This document shows, piece after piece, positions 48,814 to 60,900 of a stretch of DNA of 64,000 bases. Origin of the DNA: Oikopleura dioica (lineage: Eukaryota; Chordata; Appendicularia; Copelata; Oikopleuridae); NCBI GenBank assembly GCA_907165135.1, contig OU015567.1, positions 11,909,001-11,973,000 on the forward strand, in the 5' to 3' direction. Every line of letters starts with the position of its first letter. Position 1 is the stretch's first letter. The translations under genes were made by a program, and so were the position numbers. The notes under the pieces are model-generated. The model did not search any database. It was not told the origin of the DNA and worked only from the letters and a program-made list of their open reading frames with translations.

Positions 48814-51800
48814 TTAGTTGCTCAGATTACGACTGTCAGGTTTTTGGCCATTTTTCTTCTTTTGCGACTTTCGAAGAGTCCCTAGAGGAAAATAAGCAAT
48901 GGTCAAGAGTCACTTTACAAACCGTGGATGAATCGTTCATTCTCAGCAAAATCAAGTGTCACATCGGCCATGTGATTTGACATTTTCTGCACCTTCTCTG
49001 CCGCAATTTTCTTGATCGTTCCGTCGGGGAAAATCACCATCGCCGCACTCCTATCGTCCGACTGCACACTTTCTGGTCGACTGCTGCAAGACATGAAAGC
49101 CTCACTGTTATCCCTAAAATAAACAGTCATTGAAAGCAGTAGCTGTGATATTTGTATAGATTAGGATTTATTTGAAAATCAGGACAAAAACGCCTTTGTT
49201 TAGTGATATCCTGCCATTTCAAGTTTTTACTTTGGAGAGGCTTTTTATTAAAACAATTCTCCATCGATATATAATCTCTTCTATTTATTACCTGTCTGAG
49301 CGATTTTCTGATTGTCCATCAATCTGATCTCGTGACTGAATGAATTTATCCTCCTTTGCGCTGCTTGCGACGGAATCCGATTTTTTCAACAAGGCGATTT
49401 CGAATTCAGAACCAGAGTTGCTCTGCCCAGCTGGTGGTAAGCGTTGCTGGGAGCTCTTGGCAAGCTCAAGATTTTTGGCCATTTCTCGCTGCATTCTTCG
49501 ACGAAGACAGCAGCAACAGATCGGGATAGCGATTAGGAAGGGGATGAGGACACCGATGATGATCGATAGTGGAGATCCTGCGTTTGCTTGTGTTGGGAGC
49601 GAATCATCTGGTTTATCATCTTTCAATCCATTATCATTTGATGTGATGAAAAACGACGATTGAAAAACGACAAAACGACGGAATGAGAACTCGACGACAT
49701 ATTCTCCTGCATCTGGTCGGTCAAGAACGTTGAGAATAAGAAGACTTCGATCTTTGTGATGTTGTCCTGGGAAAAGACTGGGGTCGACCTTTTCCCCATC
49801 AGCGCGGATAACTTTGAACTCGTCGAAAATCTCAATTTCCGATGTGTTGATCCTGATGCTTTCCAAGGTGTCGGCCGAAAAGTCGTTCTTCGGTTGGACT
49901 GGAACAAGACGAATGTCACAAGTGTCACTCGACCCTCCAGGGGTACATCGTCCCACAGCCGCGTCCCAGCCGCAGTCAACATCACCAATAGCTACACATG
50001 TTCCACACGTTTTATACACTTCGCACGATCGGAAATCCATCTTCAACAATTCTTCCTCCCCGCGGAGGATCAAGCTGTTCTGTGTCACTTTGAGTTGATG
50101 GATTTTTTGAAGACCCTGGGAAAGTTGGACGCGGAAATTTGGACTGACGATTGGGCTATTTGCGGGCTGCAGTTTTACAGTCAATTTTGACACCGAAAAC
50201 TGTTCATTTGTCTCCATCAGGGCTTAAATAATGTTATTTATGGTGATCACTCAAAGTGAGAGAATAACAAAAGCTCTCCCCCGTAATGAAGGGGAGCCCT
50301 GATCAAGAGCTTTGAAATATTGAAGATAATGGGCTAATGAGCTTACCAACGCGGAGTGCGTCTTTTTTGACGTCTGCGTCGAATGATTGGGCTTTTGTCG
50401 TCAAAAGCGCTTCTGAGGTGTAGTCCATCGCAGGTCTGCTAGAAGAGCAGGAAGAGCCAAAGAACTTGGAAAGCTCGCTCGTTCGAAACATGCAAAGAGC
50501 GGACTCATCGTACTCTAAAATATTCATTCGAAATTCATCGTGGAAACTCATGATTATGAATGTTTATTTGATAACAAATGATTGTCAAATTAGAAGTGCG
50601 CTCTATAAATCCACTTTACTCATCAAAGCGTCAATTCTAGTCATAATTAGAGAATCCTGCTTGTCAACCTAATCATCCTGCTCTCCCTACTCAGCGCCTG
50701 AGGGCTGCTGTACTCACTGAGTTGTAAAATCCCAGATGTTTGAATGTTTTCGCAAATTCTCAATTCCCCTAATCTCTTAGAACTTCCCCCAGGAGCGAAG
50801 TATTCCAGCGAGCGGGAAAAGAGCTTGATAAAGTGAGGCTTATCTAGCGAAAATTGCCAGCTTATCTGTTCCTCTCCCAGGTTTTTTATAAGATAGAAAG
50901 TTCAAAAAAGGCGGAAGGATGGAAAAGTGCCAAATTCAGCGCGCGGTAGGGATTTTTGGTTGACAAGGGCGGATGTAATTTACGGATAAACGTACTTGGG
51001 TTCAGGTTTTTAAGAGATTAACGCCCACAATACATTACTGTTTTATGCCAAATAGGAAAGGCCTCGCTCAGTTTACCTTGACTTTGAAGGAGCACCAAAA
51101 GCAGCTCTTCTTCATTATTCAAACGGAGCGTGCTCGCTTGAATGGGCTTCGAAAATCGGCAGTTTCGCTCTTTATCGCAGCACCGCAAATTTGCGCGGAC
51201 GACACTCGACCAGCTTGTAGGACTTTCGATCACAGGGCCTGAATAAAACTTGAGTCTCGATTTTCGAATTCATTCGCGGCTCAATATCAATACTTCAAAT
51301 GAGCACTTAGGCTATCTTGTTTAGTTAGTGAAGCTTGAAAAATACGAGATTTTATTCTCATCTTCTAAGTTCAACATTCAAAATTGGACGGTTGACATTA
51401 AGAAGTGATAATTTATATGATGCGTGAAATTTCGGACATAAGTTTGGACAAATTCCCGGCAGCGGTTTTTTTACAAATTTCGCTGTCAAAAAGAACCCTT
51501 GAGATCTCTTTGCTCTAAACTTGAGAATTCTATTTGCTTCAATAATAATCGCTCAAAGGATTTTTCTCACTTCACGTAGCTTATTTATCAAACAACTGTA
51601 AAAGAACGCTCTAACCTTGTTCTACTGAGATATTTCTAAATATACACTTTCGACCCTACGATGCCCTGTTTTATAAACAACCGGTACAGCAATTGGTTTT
51701 GTTGATTTTCGCCAGTGTGTTTTCGCAACAGCCTAAATTGGTTCGCCCCTTGAAAACTCAACCCGGCGCGAAATTGAAAGTTTACCCAAAAACTGGACCG

Positions 51801-53413
51801 GAAGCACCGGTCCTAATCGGTAACCACCGGTGATAGAAGTCGCTATCGACTATTATCGATTAGGGCAAATAAAACAACCAACCGCTCAAATCGGGGGTTC
51901 AGGATCAAAGAAGGCGGTTAAGGTCGTTGTGGTTGATTCTTGAGTTGAAAATTAATCACGGAGAAGGTTTCATTTGCGATATAGATAGCCGCGTGCGGCT
52001 TCTTCAGTGATACATGTGTGAGAGCGAAATAAAGATACAAATTTCGACAATCGAGGCCATCGCGAAGCATCTCAAGAGGCACGGTTGTTGTTTCAGAACG
52101 CACAAAAGCTCGCTGATCCGGAAAAGCAACGCGTCTCACCTTGAAGTTTGTCGTTGTTTACGCAAAGTTTGGCGATGAATGGGGCTCCCAAGGGATTCTC
52201 AGTGCCCAGCAAATAGGTCACTTCCTGTTCGTTAGCAGCGGCGTAGAGCTGCACCTGTGCTGGGAAAATTTCATCCAAAGGCTTATCAGAAATCGAGTAC
52301 GGCTTATCGCCTGTATTGACGAGCTCGAAGAGTCCAGAGTGATGGCCACGTGACACCTCGGCAACGGCTTTATTGGGTTCATAAATTTTGCTCTGAAACT
52401 GAGCGGTTTCATCCCTTTTTTACGCCGCGGCAGGGCGATAAAAACAAAGGGACAATTATTGGGTTGAGTATTTTTGTGAGACTCGAGCGGGGGACAGGTG
52501 CATCTTTGCGGAGAATAGAAGTATTCGGGTTATGGCGGGGTAATTGCTTTTAACATGATTTCGACGTTTTTATTCAAGAAATTTTCTTTGAAATTTCCTC
52601 TCTGCGGTTTCGTTGATTCGGTTTCTTCAGATCAAAATTTCAGTAATTATTGTAAAATTCAAGCCTTGCGGCTTTCTTTCGAGATAAATTAGAAAGATGA
52701 TGGATGGAGCCTAAATCTAAATCCGCCGTAACGCGATAATGTCCGATATTTTGTCAATGATTTATGCCCGCGAAAGTTGTTTTCAATAAAAAGAACCCTC
52801 CCTAAGAAACTTGAATCGCGACCAAGCGTTTTCACAAATCCGTTCGTAGCGCCTGATCCGTCGGAGATGAAATTATGAGCTTCGAAATAAGTGTTTCTGT
52901 ACTCGCACTTCGGCTGGGCGTAGTACGAGCCGCAGATGAGTTGGTCAGAGCCGACGGTAGATATGTGATGAATGTAGTTGGAACAGGCTTGGAGCTTTGC
53001 TCGAAGACAGCTGTTTTCGGCGAGGGATGAGCCAGGGAAATTGACTTCATGGAGCCTACAAATTTGACCATCAGTTTTTCGAAAGAAAATAGAAATAATT
53101 ATGTCCGAAATCCGCTCTAACAGCCCCGTGCGGTCTTTTTAGGGGGTGAAACCTATCAAAAAAAGCCTAACAGGCTAAAAATTTGTAAAATAATTAATAA
53201 GTTAATACTTAATATTATTAGAAAATTGCGTTTGACCTTAATTATAAATTTGAAAACGAACCTTGGTTGTAGATTTTCGAAAGATACAAAAGCATTTTTT
53301 CCATAAAGATAAAGATCGTCGTGATCTTTTGCAAGTTTGTAAAATTCGTTTTCTCCAAATTTGAAGACGCTTTGCAATGTGGCCGTGATATTGATAAAAA
53401 TGTCCGGCTTCAT
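48814..53413 (-). CDS. Transmembrane semaphorin (5' end incomplete)
   Basis: Axon-guidance type ligand or receptor of the plexin pathway. Exons: 53413-53262, 53055-52797, 52392-52140, an unresolved part around 52139-51918, 50515-50347, 50222-49292, 49113-48923, 48881-48814. The Sema domain is recognised from NEFYKLAKDHDDLYLYG, CSNYIHHISTVGSDQLICG and ESALCMFRTSELSKFF. A PSI domain follows (CEVYKTCGTCVAIGDVDCGW), then a short Ig-like or stem region, a transmembrane helix (SIIIGVLIPFLIAIPICC) and a cytoplasmic tail ending in a Lys-rich peptide. No signal peptide is found before 53413, so a 5' exon is missing. After 52140 the frame shifts by one base exactly at CAAGGTGAG; this could be a real donor or a one-base indel. 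Confidence 0.82.
50516..51917. other. Unresolved stretch inside the semaphorin gene
   Basis: Probably a long intron. I could not find a Sema exon joining the 51918-52140 frame to the exon starting at 50515. It contains ACCGGT-rich repeats near 51800-51830 but no other feature. Confidence 0.3.
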
Positions 53414-54971
53414 TTTCTTTTCTTCTTTTTTTCTTTCTTGTTTCTCTCTGGCTTATTTACGTTGTTTTCTGTTTGTTTTCTATCTCTCCTTCATAATTAT
53501 TGTTTGTCTTCAAATAAAAAGCGGCGGTTGTTCAATTTTCTTATGAGTGTTTCCCGTTTTACGAGCGAAAAACAAAATGTCAGCCGAGCTCTTATTTTCC
53601 TCTAGTTTTAGCTTTTTGCTTTGGTCAATTCATGGACGCGCAAATTTTGCGTCGCGCGATCTCTAGCGCCCGAGTTTCCGCGCTTTTTTCGCGCGTGACT
53701 GTACTCTCGGAGCAGGTGCGCCGGGGTCAGATTTGAAACGACCTTGTTTAGCGTTCTCAGACGTTTAAAAATAGATGCTATTCTGATGAGACTCACTCTT
53801 TCAGTGATGACTCATCACTGATGAGTACTGAAAGACTTTAACGATCAAGGCTAAAATAATAATTTATCAGTGATAATTTATAATTCCAAGTTAGTTTTCG
53901 CCCTTTCTACCAGAGTAAATGACTTTCAAGTTGAAAGTTTCAACTGTAAATTGTCAGTTGTACGGTCTGTATTTTTGATGCCATTTTTCCTAGCATTGGA
54001 GAATGACCTTGATAATTTCTTCGAAAATTGGCCGAGCCTTTGATGGCACCGCCGGCAATTATATTCTGGCAAACGCGGAGCCAAGTGATGAAAGCCCTGT
54101 CCTTGTAAAATAGGTATCCAGGATTTACTACATCCAGCAGCTAAGAATTTAAGCACTTTGACAAGAAGACAAGGTCACATTTTCATTTCTGAAGATTTAT
54201 CTTTTTCTTTTGAGTGACGGGAAAATTTATGGCTGCCGTGAAAAACTGAGCATATCGGTGATTTTGATAAGGATAAGCTTGGGTTTTATGGTACTTTCAA
54301 ATTTCACACTGATATTCAATGCTGCTTCGATAGTAATTTGTACAGGTGGATAATGCTAATTGGCAAATTTTATGGACACTGTAAGTGAGCCGGAAAGCTC
54401 AGATTCCTCGCACGGATGGGCAAATTTTCAGACTTCAAAATTTTCAAAAATATCTAAACGGCCGCTTTTTGAAAAGTGGAAATTCGACCAGTCTCCAAAA
54501 CCACGTTTCAAAATATCAAAGACCTATTCTTTATTATTACGGTTTGGCCATTGAATAAAGAGGAAATCCTCACAAAGAAAGTTCCGCGTGAAAAAGACCG
54601 ACCTTCGTTCCTTGCGTACGTCGCCAAGTGGAAATTTATTATGCTTGCGAAATAAAGAGAACTTGTTAATTATTAACCCCAGGCCACCCGGTCGATTGTT
54701 TAAACCAGCTTTCTTGGCTGCCGTGTTATTCAGCTGTGGATCATTATTTTGCATATTTAATTTTTTTCTTGTTTTCTTCGTTGATTTCAAAATAAGCTGG
54801 AATTATGAATGCTTGGTTAGCTTTATTGCTAAAGAAAACCTTTGGTTTGGTTTTGAACTGATGTACCAGTAGAAATACAGTGCTTCAAAGTAAAAAGGAG
54901 TAAAAAATGATCAATTTAGGGGGTTTTTGTCAGATTTTATGTACAGTACAAAGGACAGGTGTTTTTGTCAT
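53414..54971. other. Intergenic region between the sushi-like gene and semaphorin
   Basis: Probably holds the missing semaphorin 5' exon or promoter and the 3' flank of the giant gene. A 65-codon plus-strand ORF at 54360-54554 has no recognisable features. No gene can be supported. Confidence 0.35.
53798..53834. repeat. Hairpin with AP-1-like palindrome
   Basis: CTTTCAGT ... ACTGAAAG pair over 8 bases, enclosing ACTCATCA-C-TGATGAGT, which also pairs over 8. The 5' side contains TGACTCA, the AP-1/TRE consensus. It lies about 385 bases upstream of the first recognised semaphorin exon. Confidence 0.5.
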
Positions 54972-57900
54972 TTAACCCTTGGTCTTCTTCTTCTTGTTTT
55001 GCTTGCCGGTTTCTGAGGGTAGGACGCAAACGTCAGCCTTGTGTTCCCACTTGCAGACATAGCCTGGAGCGCGATTTGGAGTTGGCTGACAGGAGCATGA
55101 GGCCTTTTGGCTGTTGGTCTAGAAACGAAGGTAGAACTCAAAGTTTGATCTACTGCTTTACCTTTTTGATGGATCCATCTTTTGAGATTCCGAGAACAAA
55201 TCCGGCATCACATTGAAGAGTACATTCGACCTTGGTCTTGGGAATAGCGACTCCAGTTGGGCAGCTCTTGAACTCCTTACCCCATCGAGCTTGAAGGATG
55301 GAGCCAGCCTGAGCGAGGGAAATTTCGCCATTGGAAAATTGTCGGGCACGCGCCATTTGTTTCTTTTCAGCCTTGCTTGTTGCAATGTACTGGCCATTCT
55401 TGACTGGTCGAAGTGGTGGACACATCATTCCTAAAACGCATGAATACTTGTTTCTGAGAAAATAACTTACTGTTGCAATGAGTCTTGATCTTGCCCTTCC
55501 ATGTGCACATTTTGGCGATCTGTCCGTTGACATCTTTACGCATTCGGCAGCCACATTCCAAATCGAAATCTGGGCTGACTTGCATAGCTCGGACGGCACT
55601 AGGTCCACAGATAGCGAAACAGCGAGTACCTTCGCTGACTCCATCACCTTGGCAGTTCCAGCCGACCTTGCCTGACTCGGTAAGTTTCTCTTTGCCTTGA
55701 TCATAGATTGGCGATTCTGGTAAGCAAGCTTGGACATTCTTTCCCTTGACTGGTGGACAGGTTCCATATCCCCAGCCGCAGTCAGGGTGATCCTTCTCAG
55801 AGTCGTCACCACCCTTCTTTTTCTTGTTCTTTTTGTCCTTCTTTTTCTTGTCCTTTTTAGCTTTCTTATCCTTCTTCTTTTTGTTCTTTTTGCCCTTTTC
55901 TCCTCGATCAGCAGACTCATCAAACTCGGATCGGTCTTCTTCAGGAGCAGCTTCAGTTGCGGCTTCAGTGGGCGCTTCAGTAGGAGCCTCAGTTGGAGCT
56001 TGAGTGGCTTCAACTTCAGCGACAGCTTCGGTAAGATCATCGGTTTCAGCTTTCCAGACGACTTCTTTAGGAGAAGTAATGACAACACTTCCGTCGTTTT
56101 CGAAGTTCTCTGGGACGCAAACACTGATTGGTTTGATCCAAGTCTTTGAGGATCGGTCGCACACGGCGTCCTTGGCACCATCAAGTGGTTCAAAGCCTGC
56201 AAAATTGTTAGATTTCATCCAAAAAGATTATGAAAGACATACCTGAGTCACACTTAAGCTTGCATTTTCTGACACACTCCTTTCCAAGAGTCTCGTCGAT
56301 ACAAGCAACACTCCAGTTGCAGATGTATTGACCATTCTTGACATTAGGTGTCTGGCAATCAGCTTGTCTCTCTGGAGCCTGAAGTTTTACGCACTGCGTT
56401 GGTGGACTGGTGACGACTCCATCCTTGCAAGCCCATTTTGCTTTGCCTTCTGGAACATGACCAGCCTTGCACTGAAGTCGGCACGTGATCTTGCCATCTT
56501 TCTCCTCGCAGTTCTTATACGCACCGTTCTTGACTTTACCAGGTTTTCGCTGGCACTGGTCGACGATTTCTTTCTTTGGTGGTTGTGGTGGTGGCTCAGG
56601 AACACTTAAATTGACATTATTAAAGATTTTTTTCATTCAATTTTACCATCGGTGGACGCTCTTCGAGTAAGGCTTGATCCATTCAGTATCTGTTTGTCGA
56701 CAGCCGATCTTGACAGAGTTCGCCTGTTTAGGAACAAATCCACTGTTACATTTCATCTGGCAGACGAGGTAAGTGGTCGACGCAAATCGAGCAAGTTGGT
56801 TACCCCACTGGGCATCGGTAGATCGTCGCTTTCTGCTTTCTTCATGATCAGGCACAATATCCCAAAGACCTCGCTCAGCAACTTGAGACATCGCCTTATC
56901 AAATTGTTAAAAAAGTAATTTTTCAAAGATTTCATACTTGTTTGTTGTAGTTGTTGAACTCTTCCTCCTCTTCCTCAGAAATCGAGACGAATTCTTCACC
57001 ACGCATAGCTGCTTCGTTAGTGGTAAGTTTACATTTCCATTTGCCGTTGTCAAGAGCTTGTGGAGCAACACAGCTGACAGTTTCGCGGCCACCATAAGTA
57101 GCCATGCAAGTTCCTGGGACGACTTCCCAAATTCCGCTGTCCATATTACAGATAGCCATTGTGGAACCCTTTTCAAAAGTTATTTCAGAGAAGAGATGCG
57201 TTTCATTTCTACCTGCATAACGTAACCATTGTTACAGGTGGCAGTACATCGCCTGAAACCGACAGAGTTGTAGTCCTCGTTCTTTTGGTTCTTTTTCTTC
57301 TTTCCGCGCTCTTCTTCAACAGATCGTCGCTCAACAGTCCTGAAAATAAATTTATTTTGATCAAGTCATTCTTATCTTACTTGAGAGCTCGCTCGAATTC
57401 TCCCTCTCGTCGTTCTCGGTTCTTTGGGTGATTGAAGCAAGCAATTCCATATTTCTCTGGATCACAAGGAGCTTCTTTGCACTTCATGTTCTTTTGAACT
57501 TGGAGTGGATTCTTTCGGTTGTAATAAACACCATCTCTGCAGATGATGATAAGCTCTCCGTGCCATGGACGGAAGTTTTCTGCGCACTTGATCATGCAAA
57601 GCACTTGGCCGCTTGAAGATTCTCGGCAATCCATAACACCACCCTTGACTTCATTGATAGCTGGAGAAAGCTCACAAGCGCCGGTAGCGCCGACAAGCGT
57701 TTTTGGATCAGGAGTTGGAACAGTAAACTTAGGATTAGCAGTTGTCTTGACTGCCTCAACTGGTGCCTTTTCTTCTTCGCTGTCGTCACTTTCGGACTTC
57801 ATGTAGTTAGTGTCGGCGGCGATGTAATCTTCGCATTCCACATTACCGTTGTCAAGAGAAGGAACATTCTGGCAAGTAGCGACTTCTGGGACACAGTTGG

Positions 57901-60900
57901 TTGCTGGAATCTGCCAGATACCGTTGTTCTGATCACATCGTGCTTCCCATCGTCCGTTAGCGGGTCTAAATATTTTTACCACAAAAAAAAACAAAGAAAA
58001 GTGTTACCTGTAACCAGGGTTGCATCGAAGATTACATCTGAGGAGGCCATAATGGACATTACCGTAGCCAGCGTATTGATCTTCATCGCAGATGTAGTAA
58101 CCATAGTTGACCTGAGGTCGGTAACAGTATTTGTTTGCTGGGGGCTGTTTGTTGCAGAATGCAGCGGGTGGCTGAAGCCATTGCCCAGTAGGAACTCGGC
58201 AGACAGCAATGTACGAGCCGGAGAATGCATATCCATTATCGCAGTTTGCGAGGCAGACGTAGTTCTGTGGCTTGCCGTAGTTGTAAGAGCGGCTCATTTG
58301 CTTCTTGGAAAGCTTAGTATGTTTGTTTTCGAGCTGATCGCCAATGACTTGAACTTCATCGCTGTAATAATCAGCACCACTGATTTCTCGTCGTCTTCGG
58401 CCAATCTTTTTAGCTCCCTTTCGAGGTGGTGCTGGATCAGTCTTGATAGAATCCCAGTCCTCAGTTCGTGTTGTTGAAGATGGGTAAGGGGCATCATAAT
58501 CTTGGAGATAGCACTTCCACTGTCCATATGGAATGGGGGCAGGCTCTTTGCAATATTCTGGGTATGATGGAAGAGTCTTCACCTTGCAGCCGATCGGTTG
58601 AGGAGTAAAAGCACCAGAAGCATAGTTGCACTGGTAAGTTGTTCGATAAGGATCTCGTGGGACGAATCCGTCATAGCAATGAAGCGTGCATGAGGTTGTG
58701 TAAGCAGTCCCTTGTTTCTTGTAACCGCAACTGAGGTAACCACCGTTCACATACTTCTGATTACACATGGGGTTGTAGTGAGATTTAGAGCAGTGAGTTG
58801 GTGGACTGAGCCACTTTCCGGATGTCTCATCGCACTTAGCAACCCATCGTCCATTTTGCGGGGTGTAGCCAGGTGAGCAGTTCAAGTCACAAACTAAATG
58901 GCTAGAACTGTATCGACCCATAACAGCATTTGGTTCGGACCATGTGCTTCCAAAGTCCCCTTGATCATCGTGAGCGTCACTTACAAGCTCAGTTGTCTCT
59001 CGCCGTTTTCTACCATATGATGGTGGGTTGTAACCACCTTTCGAGTAGCCATAGCAAGATTGCTTGTAAACGGTAGGGTCACAATAACCAGGCTGGCAGT
59101 AGAAATTGTTGACGTAGAATTTACCGTTGGAGCATCCAGAGAATGTCTGGCTAGTGGCTGGTCGGTACCCGTTGCTGCACATAAGTTGACAGAAGTATCC
59201 GTATCCCTGCTTCTCGCAAGTGACGAAACCACCACTGACATTTGTTTTCAATGGACAAGTTCCGTAAACTTGGGCTGCTGGGTAAGTGGCCTTGATACCA
59301 TTACCGTAGTAGTAGGTATTTGGCTTTTCACTGTATGGTTTTGGCTCGCCATAAACCTTGGAGCATTTGTAAGAACCGTAGTTGGCATATGGCTGAGAAC
59401 ATTTTGTTGAGTACCCGTCGAACGCGTTACATTTTCCTGGTTTGGGGTACCAGAATCCAGTAGAAAGATCGCACATGGCCTTCGACGAGCCATATCCGTA
59501 GGTTCCGTCGTAACAAGTCAATGTACAGACGAGCATTTTTCTAGTGTTGTATTGCTCCCATCTGTTGGATCCTTCATCTGCATCATCGGAAACAGCTCGG
59601 AAACCATCAATATTGAAAGTATTATCAACAGCGATGTAGTCAGAGAACTCGTAATCGATTCCAGAGTCTCGGTCAGATTGTTCATCTTGATCAATGACTT
59701 CGCTGAAACCATGTTTGTCGACAGCTCGTCGTCGTCGGCCATAAGCTGGGGATTTTGGATAACTTGGAGCTCCATAAGCAGGCGGGCTTGGATAAGAGCT
59801 CGGGCTTGCATATCCAGATGGTTTGTAGCTATATGTTGGCTTGTAAGCGCCACCATATCCTCCAGAACTGTAGTATGATCCACCGACCTGTTCAACTCGG
59901 CAATACCACTGTCCGAAGGGATCTCGTGATGGAGGTTGACATTTGTAGTCCTGCTTGCAATAAGATGGTGGGATAACCCAAGTTCCGTCAACGCAAATTG
60001 ATACAGGCTGAACAGCCGTGTATCCAGGCTCGCATGTAAGAGAGCAAAGCATTTTCTTGCTGGCCATATCTTCCCATCTGTAACCGTCCATTGATTTGAG
60101 GCCCATGTTTTCCAGGCTATCTTCGAGAGATCGGAGATTTCCTTCGTAGGTGTCTTCGTTACCTTCCCAGACATCACCTCTCCATGGCGAAGCTTCCTTC
60201 TTCTTTTTAGGCTTTTCTTTTTGATCTTCTTCTTCTTCACCAGAGCCTTCAGTTTCGGTTTCGTTACCAGATCGACGCTTTCGGCCGGGATAAGGATTGT
60301 AGTACCCTCCAGGTTGTGGATAGGCACCACCATTGTAGCCACCATATGGTGTGTTTGGAATGGCTTGATAACCATTTGTCTGAACAGGCATCCATTCGTG
60401 CTCGTAGACACAAGTGTATTCTCCATGGGCAGGATTGTTTGGTTTGGCACATGGAGTGTACTTCTCGCATGTTGGTTCTTCGAACCAGTAGCCCTTTACA
60501 CACTTAGCATGACCACCACCAACGTAGAAGTTCTTGCAGTTGACATCGCAAACAGTGCATGTAGTCCAAACATTACCGTTGACGACTTTTTTGACTTCCT
60601 CGGTAATCTTGGTCAAAGGAGCGTCTCGTTTACAGCCCATGATAGACGGCGTGAAAGCACCAGTAGCGGAATTACATTCGAAATGGGTCTGTCCCTGTGG
60701 GTACGAATTCTTATCACAGATTAACTGACAGTAGGCAGTAGCTCCGGGTTGAGCAACGGGTTTAGCCGTCGAATATGTTCGAGCAAGGGATCGCTGAACA
60801 GATTCATCTTCATCAGAATCATAAAGAACCATCATGTCCTCATCAGCACTATCGAAACCAGAATCTCTGTATGATGGTTCGTCATCGCCTGATCCTTCTG

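Noticed and set aside
53798-53840. Possible hammerhead ribozyme (CTGATGAG followed by GAAA)
   Set aside because: Stem II would be only a self-complementary AGTACT and no suitable stem III/cleavage triplet is present; the simple hairpin explains the sequence.
55150-56202. Long overlapping minus-strand frame (350 codons) and several plus-strand frames inside the giant gene
   Set aside because: They are shadows: their composition is Lys/Arg or Leu-rich without cysteine modules, and they do not fit the exon phases.
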